From positions 1 to 16,411 of the forward strand of contig CALGUD010000090.1 of the NCBI GenBank assembly GCA_937901915.1: a stretch of DNA of 16,411 nucleotides, read 5' to 3'. Shown here in pieces: positions 8,901 through 13,437 of this stretch (the stretch's first letter is position 1; each line of letters opens with the position of its first letter). Origin of the DNA: an uncultured Flavobacteriaceae bacterium. GTDB taxonomy: Bacteria; Bacteroidota; Bacteroidia; Flavobacteriales; Flavobacteriaceae. A program made the translations under genes and the position numbers. The notes under the pieces are model-generated. The model was not told the origin of the DNA. It saw only the letters and a list, made by a program, of their open reading frames with translations, and searched no databases.

Positions 8901-10422
8901 AGAAGGGCTTGAAGCAAATCAAACATATTCAGGTGATATTACTGTTAGCAGTAATGATCCTGTTACCCCTGAAGTTTTGATCCCGGTAAGTATGGAAGTT
9001 GTAGAAAGTCCTAAAATTGTGAGTTTTACCCTAATTGATGCAGACTCAAATACAGAAATAGGAAACTTAAATGAGGGAGATATTATTGATCTGGATAACT
9101 ATCCGCAAAGTAATTTCAGCATAGTTGCACATACCGGAACCGTTGAAGTTGGTAGTGTTGTGTTTGACCTTAATGGGGAGGTGGCATATCATATAGAAAA
9201 TATTGCACCTTATTCATTAAATGGTGATTTTGATAATGCAACTAAGTATTATCCTGTAGAATTTCCTATTGGGATACACACTATTACTGCAACACCTTAT
9301 TCAGGATCAAATGGGACTGGTGAAGCTGGGATATCGCTAACGGTGACTTTTGAAGTAATCAGGACTACACCTCGCGAGGTGGTTCGTTTCACATTAATAG
9401 ATGCCAATACCCATGTGGAAATTGGAGCATTAAATGACGGTGACACGATTGATCTGGATGATTATTCACAAAATAGTTTTAGTTTGCTGGCAAATGTTAG
9501 CACAGCACCAATAGGTAGCGTTGTCTTTGATCTTAATGGAGAAGAAGCATATCACATAGAAAACATTGCTCCTTATACCTTAAATGGTGATTATGATAAT
9601 GGCTCCAAATATTATCCGGTTGAGTTTTCTATGGGTACAAACACTATTACTGCAACACCTTATTCAGAACCAAATGGGACTGGTGAAGCTGGGATACCAC
9701 TGACCGTTACTTTTGAAGTAATTAGGACAAATGTTCCTGAAGTTGTAAGCTTTAAATTGATAGACACAAAGACAAATACAGAAGTGGGCACGTTATCTGA
9801 GGGAGATGTAATTAATCTTAATGATTACCCCAGCAACAACTTTAGCGTTGTTGCTAATATTGGAGATGCTGAAGTAGGTAGTGTTGTATTTGACTTCAAT
9901 GATGAAATGGGATATACTACAGAAAATATTGCTCCTTTTTCCTTAAATGGTGATTTTGACAAAAGATCGGGAGGGAAAATAGAAAAATGGTATTATCCTG
10001 TAGAATTAGAAATTGGAACAAATACAATTACCGCTACTCCATACTTCGGATCCAATGGAAGTGGTGAAAAGGGAGTTGTTTTATCTGTGTGTTTTGAAGT
10101 TGTAAATGGAAATGTTAATTCGAAATTTGCCACCCTTACAAATTATTCGTCTAAAAATATACCTGATGAGAATGTAGAGATAAGTTTCTATCCAAACCCT
10201 GTAAAAGATGTTGTTAATTTCTCATTAATGGGCAATACTGCCGATCTCAATGGTATTATGCACAACGTTAATGGTGAAGTTGTGCATAAAGCCCTCATTT
10301 CAGCTAAAAATGGCCTTGAAGGCTCTATTGACATGAGCAATTTGGCCCAGGGAATGTATATTTTACTTTTGACTGATGATAACGGGAATTTAGTTTCTCA
10401 AAAGAAGATCATTAAGGAATAA
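2992..10422 (+). CDS. giant T9SS-exported modular protein with zincin-like domain
   Basis: This 2476-residue protein is built of: signal peptide 1-24 (ends VKAQ); zincin-like domain about 50-330 with HEAGHGLGF (192-200), HWDE (285-288), a Met-turn-like LMSP (299-302) and DMGW (323-326); an Ig/BACON-like domain about 335-440; four beta-sandwich units, each split by a large insert (443-790, 792-1110, 1217-1566, 1672-2006); two ASH-like domains (1111-1216 and 1567-1669); three tandem repeats (2007-2373); and a T9SS type A sorting tail (2397-2476, with FYPNPVKD at 2399-2406 and a KKIIKE end). The first insert looks concanavalin A-like (538-723); the third and fourth resemble each other (GYxWID, LPFxFxF, ANGxLxF, DLEPQ). 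It should cross the outer membrane by T9SS and be surface-bound or released. The third metzincin zinc ligand is absent (A202), so protease activity is uncertain. It is monocistronic, with a terminator 20 nt after the stop. Confidence 0.9.
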   Translation: MKKNYFFIAVLLAIFFSPYTVKAQTPKKIPTTPIVCPAKFEDMHTRVTVAKSKSKDYQLRIQESATAELLVTYGPGAQANPDAMAAFQFALDIWSNQIVSPVPIKIYADFANLGSGVLASAGPAYMVSDIPNAPDPNVLYPAALANAIAGEVLFPDEEFDLIVNLGNGIPWYFGTDGNTPSGLFDFVTVALHEAGHGLGFTAVRNYSGGVGSLRSNGTPSIFAIFMVDGDGNYLLDFPDPSVEIGDAFTGGDLYIDGAFSKAALGGERPELFAPPSFEMGSSIAHWDETAYPAGDPNSLMSPQVGTAEAIHDIGDITRGFFKDMGWVINDEEAPALIASPGSISEELFVGDGATYNIEVSNISDVTINALITSNTGSSTIEIIDPSELTIPSAGTDSFDVTINTTGLEKGVYRDTIYIEATETEDIITVPVTVQVLDGTEVPLISVSPESFNETIERLEVITRELTIQNSGDADLSYNISIEDGSTPDFETRVATTNNLIKAQGFSSKNFSGFSESTNKTALIKNTNNTFNEIITSLYATDFEEFVPGDINSQLGWLSQYENNWIISDANPADGSLHFRGISDGLGSTRTGNIIAISPTIAPLDEPYMVMSADVNIQGSGVTWEIIPQAPSEESVMTRLRFNPDRTIDVLSGSDFTPVNATIPEGYFHLKIVVDKDDSAFAVYFDNVLVFSGQGFAPYIEQVIFLSSMEVEGSTMDIDNLEVTDGDPDAFFLSVSPSAGVVPMGSSATVDVKFDSRILDAGEYDATIIVDSNDEVNSPINIPVTLTVLEPATIEVTPTSLSAAVNVQTDTPPIQVESFTISNTGESTLEFTSSLGSIGFTPLSGSNALTPAESLNMANYGEGNSGLFEEKLAGKPKTLHEVKTTAYQDAVTYSDSIAYDSGLPFPDDFAGLQTAAYTNAVNFDVENEFTLTAIRNGFRTEAIANPVVIVEIYKGGATPNEGELLLTQTFNEASEEGVVFVETLNQSLSFSAGESFWVVHKYPEGIEFPQGVDSNATQRPDTYFFSGDGGATYSPSGFVFFVRALSGGSESNYITLEPSSGTVEPGQSLNVSVTFNGENLANGTYNTDIRISSNDPVTPVETVATTFEVSGQVSEIAISDEFLLFNDVFIGAERERSFTINNNGLAELNITGITSDNPNFTVDVSSATIPAQESLEVTVTFAPQETGSLNGILTIESDAPENNVLEVIVNGVGVEPPVAVVSPQEVSLNTDAGTTIDTQITLSNEGNSPLIFSFPDLAVAAALAKPDVKLNNTEYISFKNFSTKQEKGYKDNRLGTPVLYSVGTDNNFGYSWIDSDEEGGPVYSFNDITSTGTEITSLMGGDGSTEVTLPFTFEFYGTTHSSILVNANGFLAFQPPSSFSYINDQIPVDDGTNNIIAGMWTDLEPQEFNGSVHYEDFGDRLVVQWTQATLYDGPEEEYVTFQIVLYDNGNIDVYYEDVETAPFRNTATVGIENADATDGAQVAFNTTYIKNGLALRFVKPAVSLTPLISNVTPLSGVVAAGGSRTLTVTLDATELNDGMYYDELVVSSNDPVDTDNTALFELTVIGYPEIEVTPATIEFEPLFVGLSSESSLMIQNTGSKTLEISSISNQEDVFVLDMTGPVTLEPGESQIINVEFTPATASVYEDEIVIVSNDAFGNENLSIPLSGEGVPPPVIEVAPESFELSVTEGESVTETVTISNTGGSTLNYSLTPPYFAKAGEANQVMVQQYEKLEYAKIESKETPDTRVGPKFLNASGGPGTFGYTWIDNNSGGPDYDYIYISTTGELIDVGADGNTTVPLPFDFNFFGNVESSVTIAANGYLTFAPITGVDYVNMQIPDEANPNLFIAALWSDLEPQNGDGVYVQGNEEYFIVQYENVPGWGLPPLVEIPEPVSFQVILFPDGSIKMQYKNVNSTLRTTSTVGLEGPLGLSGLQVIFNTEYLTDELAITFSPPMTGTIEPGETAEIPVTFSAEGLEANQTYSGDITVSSNDPVTPEVLIPVSMEVVESPKIVSFTLIDADSNTEIGNLNEGDIIDLDNYPQSNFSIVAHTGTVEVGSVVFDLNGEVAYHIENIAPYSLNGDFDNATKYYPVEFPIGIHTITATPYSGSNGTGEAGISLTVTFEVIRTTPREVVRFTLIDANTHVEIGALNDGDTIDLDDYSQNSFSLLANVSTAPIGSVVFDLNGEEAYHIENIAPYTLNGDYDNGSKYYPVEFSMGTNTITATPYSEPNGTGEAGIPLTVTFEVIRTNVPEVVSFKLIDTKTNTEVGTLSEGDVINLNDYPSNNFSVVANIGDAEVGSVVFDFNDEMGYTTENIAPFSLNGDFDKRSGGKIEKWYYPVELEIGTNTITATPYFGSNGSGEKGVVLSVCFEVVNGNVNSKFATLTNYSSKNIPDENVEISFYPNPVKDVVNFSLMGNTADLNGIMHNVNGEVVHKALISAKNGLEGSIDMSNLAQGMYILLLTDDNGNLVSQKKIIKE
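6322..9009 (+). repeat. tandem duplication of a ~450-residue supermodule
   Basis: Two consecutive blocks (6322-7689 and 7690-9009; residues 1111-1566 and 1567-2006) have the same order: an ASH-like domain ending in NGVGVEPP or SGEGVPPP, the N-terminal half of a split beta-sandwich (SNEGNSPLIFS / SNTGGSTLNYS), a Lys-rich linker, a ~200-residue insert with shared motifs (GYSWID/GYTWID, SSxxxxANGxLxF, QIP, WxDLEPQ, FNTxY), and the C-terminal half (SSNDPV). Similarity is clear in protein but diverged in DNA, so the duplication is old. Confidence 0.75.
9010..10110 (+). repeat. three tandem 121-125-residue repeats
   Basis: Copies lie at 9010-9372, 9373-9735 (both exactly 363 nt) and 9736-10110 (375 nt, with a short insert near KRSGGKIEKW). 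Each starts with VSFTLID-like sequence, has GSVVFDLNG, ENIAPYSLNGDFD and NTITATPY, and ends in TFEV. Copies 1 and 2 are almost identical in DNA in places: 9278-9332 and 9641-9695 match at 53 of 55 positions. Copy 3 is more diverged and has Cys (C2367) where the others have Thr. Similar beta-rich modules occur in other large Bacteroidota secreted proteins. Confidence 0.9.
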
Positions 10423-10441
10423 TAGATTTATAATCTAAATA

Positions 10442-10475
10442 AAAAGGGCTACAAAAATATTTTTGTAGCCCTTTT
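10442..10475 (+). terminator. Rho-independent terminator of the giant T9SS gene
   Basis: A perfect 15-bp stem (10442-10456 with 10461-10475, loop of 4 nt) contains GGGCTAC / GTAGCCC and flanking A and T runs. It begins 20 nt after the stop codon. The A/T symmetry means it could also act on minus-strand transcripts. Confidence 0.9.
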
Positions 10476-10516
10476 ATATTAAAAATATCCTTAATAGTGG
10501 ATGTTGACAAAAAATC

Positions 10517-10550
10517 CAACAGCAAATTTTATTTGCTGTTGATTGTTTTT
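10517..10550. terminator. second terminator-like hairpin, probably bidirectional
   Basis: A perfect 11-bp stem (10517-10527 with 10531-10541, loop TTT) is followed on the plus strand by ATTGTTTTT and, on the minus strand, by the complement of the A-run at 10509-10514. It could back up termination of both the T9SS gene and the tRNA-Pro operon. Confidence 0.55.
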
Positions 10551-10597
10551 ATTTGCTTCGGTTCTCCAGCTAAACCTGGAACCTTCGCAAATAAAAA
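10546..10597. repeat. long imperfect hairpin between convergent units
   Basis: Outer arms TTTTTATTTGC (10546-10556) and GCAAATAAAAA (10587-10597) are perfectly complementary over 11 bp. After a 3-nt mismatch on each side, GGTT/AACC and CCAG/CTGG continue the helix with a 2-nt bulge, closing on loop CTAAAC (10570-10575). No coding function is seen. Confidence 0.5.
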
Positions 10598-10624
10598 AAA
10601 TCCAACACTTTCGTGTTGGATTTT
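10597..10624 (-). terminator. Rho-independent terminator downstream of tRNA-Pro
   Basis: A 12-bp perfect stem (10597-10608 with 10613-10624, loop TTTC) is followed on the minus strand by a T-run (complement of the A-run at 10593-10600). It starts 3 nt past the encoded CCA of tRNA-Pro and should end the tRNA-Ser / GIY-YIG / tRNA-Pro transcript. Confidence 0.8.
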
Positions 10625-10626
10625 CT

Positions 10627-10704
10627 TGGTCGGGGTGGCAGGATTCGAACCTGCGACCTCCGCGTCCCAAACGCGGCGCGATAACCGGGCTACGCTACAC
10701 CCCG
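10627..10704 (-). tRNA. tRNA-Pro (anticodon TGG)
   Basis: The minus strand folds as a cloverleaf: acceptor CGGGGTG pairs with CACCCCG, D arm GCCCGGTTATCGCGC region, anticodon stem CCGCG/CGCGG with loop TTTGGGA (anticodon TGG), T arm CAGG-TTCGAAT-CCTG, discriminator A, and an encoded CCA (10627-10629), which the tRNA-Arg and tRNA-Ser of this window lack. Its first 10 nt overlap the 3' end of the GIY-YIG reading frame. It is the last gene of the minus-strand operon starting at tRNA-Ser. Confidence 0.96.
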
Positions 10705-10937
10705 CGACCTAAATTTCTTAAATAGCGTCCTGCTCCTCTCTTTTTAATTTTCTTCTCCAAAACCACAGCTTCAGATCGAGAATCTACTTCAATTTGCAGA
10801 ACTAATAACCAGGGAATACCTCTTTTTGTTGAAGGTACAATTCCCGCATTATGTCTTTTCAACCTTTTTTCAATATCTGTAGTTTGACCTACATAATATT
10901 CAGAACGTTTTTCACTAAAAAGTATGTAAACATACAT
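10695..10937 (-). CDS. GIY-YIG nuclease domain protein (UPF0213/YhbQ-like)
   Basis: This 80-residue protein is a single GIY-YIG domain: MYVYIL (1-6, the GIY strand), YYVGQT (14-19, the YIG strand), the putative catalytic Arg in EKRLKRHN (23-30), and EAVVLEKKIKKRG (56-68) carrying the expected metal-binding Glu. The frame is open upstream, but that extension only translates tRNA-Ser and the rearranged tRNA-Pro, so the ATG at 10937 is chosen; it matches the usual family start (M-YVYIL). The stop codon TAG (10695-10697) is inside tRNA-Pro: the last codons use the tRNA 5' end, so RNase P processing of a shared transcript would remove the stop. Known GIY-YIG proteins include homing endonucleases and stand-alone nucleases of unclear role. 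Its position inside a tRNA operon suggests an inserted element. The domain call is firm; the function is open. Confidence 0.85.
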   Translation of the reverse strand: MYVYILFSEKRSEYYVGQTTDIEKRLKRHNAGIVPSTKRGIPWLLVLQIEVDSRSEAVVLEKKIKKRGAGRYLRNLGRGV

Positions 10938-10951
10938 CTTTATTTCTTTTC

Positions 10952-11025
10952 TCGGGGTGGTCACGCTCCAAGCGTGACGACCTCCGCGTCCTCCCGATAC
11001 TTCGGAACGGCGCGATAACCGGGCT
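10952..11025 (-). pseudogene. rearranged tRNA-Pro copy (tRNA-Pro pseudogene)
   Basis: Three blocks identical to tRNA-Pro(TGG) occur in the same order and strand, 322-334 nt upstream of it: 10952-10960 (9 nt, 3' acceptor), 10978-10991 (14 nt, variable region and anticodon stem) and 11008-11025 (18 nt, anticodon stem and D arm). The 5' acceptor strand, anticodon loop, T loop and CCA are gone. In place of the T arm is TCACGCTCCAAGCGTGA (10961-10977), a perfect hairpin; in place of the anticodon loop is TCCCGATACTTCGGAA (10992-11007), also a hairpin. It cannot be a working tRNA. It forms the 5' leader of the GIY-YIG gene, ending 15 nt before its start codon. Confidence 0.8.
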
Positions 11026-11060
11026 TTAGACCTGTCACGCCAAGGATATATAATATAAAG

Positions 11061-11144
11061 CGGAGAGACAGGGATTCGAACCCTGGCGACGGTTACCCGT
11101 CGACAGATTAGCAATCTGCTCCGTTACCACTCCGGCACCTCTCC
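11061..11144 (-). tRNA. tRNA-Ser (anticodon GCT)
   Basis: The minus strand has acceptor GGAGAGG with TCTCTCC (one G-T), a D arm, anticodon stem GCAGA/TCTGT with loop TTGCTAA (anticodon GCT, reading AGC/AGU), a long class II variable arm (GACGGGTAACCGTC), T arm CAGGG-TTCGAAT-CCCTG and discriminator G. CCA is not encoded. It is the first gene of the minus-strand unit that runs through the GIY-YIG gene to tRNA-Pro. Confidence 0.96.
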
Positions 11145-11177
11145 TTTTTAAAGAACTATACAACAAAATTGCGGATG

Positions 11178-11208
11178 CAAATGTAGTAGTTCATCGTTTA
11201 GAACGCAA
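11178..11208 (-). promoter_or_regulatory. Bacteroidota-type promoter of the tRNA-Ser operon
   Basis: On the minus strand TTG (11206-11208) is followed after 20 nt by TACATTTG (11178-11185), an exact match to the -7 consensus TAnnTTTG with normal spacing, then CATCCGC. Transcription would start about 30 nt before tRNA-Ser. This is the best promoter in the window and the only one seen for tRNA-Ser, the GIY-YIG gene and tRNA-Pro. Confidence 0.8.
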
Positions 11209-11270
11209 CTATTTTACATTTTTTTTCTAATTAATTTTAAAACATCTAAAATATGAATATTAATCTTTTG

Positions 11271-13322
11271 TTATTCAGGGTATTCAACTCGCAAATGATA
11301 GATATTCGTTAGCTTTTTCTTCATGACTTTCTTTATAGCCTGAATTTCTTTAAAAGTGATATTGGCGTTTAAAAATTGACCGTCATCCATTTGCTTATTC
11401 ACAATCTTTTCTACAAAATTGTCAATTATTGAAAACGTTGGGTTTTTTAAACTTTTAGACGCTGCTTCCACCGCATCTGCCATCATAAGTATTGCTGTTT
11501 CCTTTGAAAAAGGAGTGGGACCCGGATACTGGAAATCCTTAATATTTACATTTTCATTTAAACTTTCTTCTTTTTTGTAAAAATAATATACCACAGAAGT
11601 TCCATGATGAGTCCTTATGAAATCTATTATTCTGTCCGGCAACTTGTATTTCTTAGCCATCTCTATGCCTTCAATGACATGATTAATAATAATTTTAGCG
11701 CTTTCCTTAGGATCCAGGTCGTTGTGTGGATTTACGCTTGTAGTTTGGTTTTCGGTAAAATACATTGGATTATTCATCTTACCTATGTCGTGATAAAGAG
11801 CAGCTACGCGAACAAGCATACCGTTTGCTGATATTTCGTTTGCTGCAGCTTCTGCAATGTTTGCAACCTGTAAAGAATGATGGAATGTCCCGGGAGCTTT
11901 ATCTGAAAGCTGTTTTAATAACCTGGAGTTAGTATCCGTAAGTTCAAGTAACGACACATCAGACACCAATCCAAAAACTTTTTCGTAAATGTAAACAAGT
12001 GGAAGTGCCGCAAGGGTTGCTAAGCCATTAAGGATAAACATACCAAAGGTTAACAAACTCATCTCTTCAAGACTCCCTTCATAAGTAATATAAAAGGCAA
12101 AATAAACTATAATATAGGCAGCTGTAATTTGAGCCACTGAAATAAACAAATTTGCTCTTTTATGAAGTTCAGAAATAGTAAGGGTAGTTACTATACCTGC
12201 AATAATTTGGAGGTATACATACTCAAAGCTACTCGGTACAATAAAACCTAACAAAAGTACTGTAAGTACGTGAACAAAGAATCCTAATCGTGGATCAAAA
12301 AATGTTTTTAAAATAAGGGGCAAAATACACACAGGAACCGCATATAGAAACTTAACATTATATTTTACCACAAAGGTGGTAAGCAAGATCATAGCAAAAA
12401 CGTTAAAGAAAATAAACGTGATTTTAGTGTTATTCTCAAATACGGCAGGTCTGTATTTTTTTAGAAAAAGCAATAACATTAAAAAAGCAAGGGCTACTAA
12501 GATGGAATATCCAAAGACTATAAGAATATAATTTTTATCACTCCATAGTTGTGATTGATACTCCTTACGGAGTGAATCTAAAATTTCATACTTTTCGCCT
12601 TCAACAACTTCTCCTTTAGCTATAATCCTTTTTCCTAATTCAATACTACCACGGGTAGTTGTAACTTTAGAAAGTTCCTGTTCAAGTGTTTTATCTGTAA
12701 GTGCCTGATCATATGTTACATTAGGCCTGAGAACATCAAAAAATAAATTATAAAACTTATTTTCATATTGTGTCAGGTTCTTTTCATCCAGATAATCTTT
12801 TATAATCGGTTTTATCTCATTGTATTCAGTTACTTCATCAAATGTTATCGTCTTCTCCTGGTTATCTTCTACCAGGTTTATTTTTTTTTCATCACTATAA
12901 TTAACACCTTGAGCGACTATACCGTATTCATATAATGAATCCAAAATCTGATCTGTATAAAACCTGAACGTTTTTAATCTGGAAGCACCTAGATCCTGGC
13001 TGGTAAAAACTGTTGGAAATTTTTTATCGAGTTCAAGCTTAACGCTGTTGTAAACATCAGTATCATATTTAAAATAGTCTAAAAAATTGTCAACTACTTC
13101 TTTTTTCTCTGATTCAATCTCTTCATCTGTTTTGTGAATTGCAAAATCAAAAGGAGCATACAAAGTTTCTTCCTGCCACACTTTGCCTTTTTGAAAGTCA
13201 TATTTAAATTTTCCCCCTTTTGGAAATAAATAAACTACTAAGACAGTAGTGAGTAACGTTAGGAACGTTTTATATATTAATGATTGGTTTCTATATAAAT
13301 TATCTAAATCTTTTCTCATCAA
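11271..13322 (-). CDS. 7TM-HD phosphodiesterase (PgpH-like, probable c-di-AMP hydrolase)
   Basis: This 683-residue protein has the 7TMR-HD layout: an N-terminal membrane anchor (about 16-33), an extracytoplasmic domain (about 35-260) ending in the conserved RGSIELGKRIIAKGEVV (224-240), seven membrane segments (about 264-447) and a cytoplasmic HD domain (about 465-650). HD metal ligands are present: H481/H482 in FHHS, H511-D512 in YHDIGK, H572/H573 in RTHHG and D616 in MMADAVEAA. In Listeria, PgpH of this family hydrolyses cyclic di-AMP, so the same role is likely, linked to osmotic, potassium or envelope control. The start is MM at 13322; a -7-like box lies just upstream. It is divergent from the thiolase, and no partner gene is co-transcribed. 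Length and motifs are intact. Family call firm; substrate inferred. Confidence 0.9.
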   Translation of the reverse strand: MMRKDLDNLYRNQSLIYKTFLTLLTTVLVVYLFPKGGKFKYDFQKGKVWQEETLYAPFDFAIHKTDEEIESEKKEVVDNFLDYFKYDTDVYNSVKLELDKKFPTVFTSQDLGASRLKTFRFYTDQILDSLYEYGIVAQGVNYSDEKKINLVEDNQEKTITFDEVTEYNEIKPIIKDYLDEKNLTQYENKFYNLFFDVLRPNVTYDQALTDKTLEQELSKVTTTRGSIELGKRIIAKGEVVEGEKYEILDSLRKEYQSQLWSDKNYILIVFGYSILVALAFLMLLLFLKKYRPAVFENNTKITFIFFNVFAMILLTTFVVKYNVKFLYAVPVCILPLILKTFFDPRLGFFVHVLTVLLLGFIVPSSFEYVYLQIIAGIVTTLTISELHKRANLFISVAQITAAYIIVYFAFYITYEGSLEEMSLLTFGMFILNGLATLAALPLVYIYEKVFGLVSDVSLLELTDTNSRLLKQLSDKAPGTFHHSLQVANIAEAAANEISANGMLVRVAALYHDIGKMNNPMYFTENQTTSVNPHNDLDPKESAKIIINHVIEGIEMAKKYKLPDRIIDFIRTHHGTSVVYYFYKKEESLNENVNIKDFQYPGPTPFSKETAILMMADAVEAASKSLKNPTFSIIDNFVEKIVNKQMDDGQFLNANITFKEIQAIKKVMKKKLTNIYHLRVEYPE

Positions 13323-13339
13323 AACAATATTAGTTTATT

Positions 13340-13347
13340 CAAATGTA
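13340..13347 (-). promoter_or_regulatory. candidate -7 box for the PgpH-like gene
   Basis: TACATTTG on the minus strand matches the Bacteroidota -7 consensus TAnnTTTG and lies 17 nt before the start codon at 13322, which would give a very short leader. No TTG at the usual -33 distance was found, so the call rests on one element. Confidence 0.4.
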
Positions 13348-13437
13348 AAAAAAAATAGATTTCCATAGTTTTTAATAAATTCCTTACAACTTATGAATAT
13401 ACTTCTAAATTCCATAAATTAGTTGTCAAAAAAGAAT

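Noticed and set aside
9010..10110. Tandem repeat as a CRISPR-like array
   Set aside because: The repeats are 363 nt, contiguous, in frame and coding.
10497..10725. Two plus-strand ORFs over tRNA-Pro (GFEPATSASQTRR / WQDSNLRPPRPKR type sequence)
   Set aside because: This is the familiar spurious translation of the antisense strand of a tRNA gene.
10938..11114. N-terminal extension of the GIY-YIG frame to an upstream ATG
   Set aside because: The extra 59 residues only translate part of tRNA-Ser and the rearranged tRNA-Pro; the domain begins at MYVYIL.
13423..13437. TTG start of the thiolase 15 nt upstream
   Set aside because: The ATG at 13438 gives the standard N-terminus and canonical catalytic numbering C89/H348/C378.
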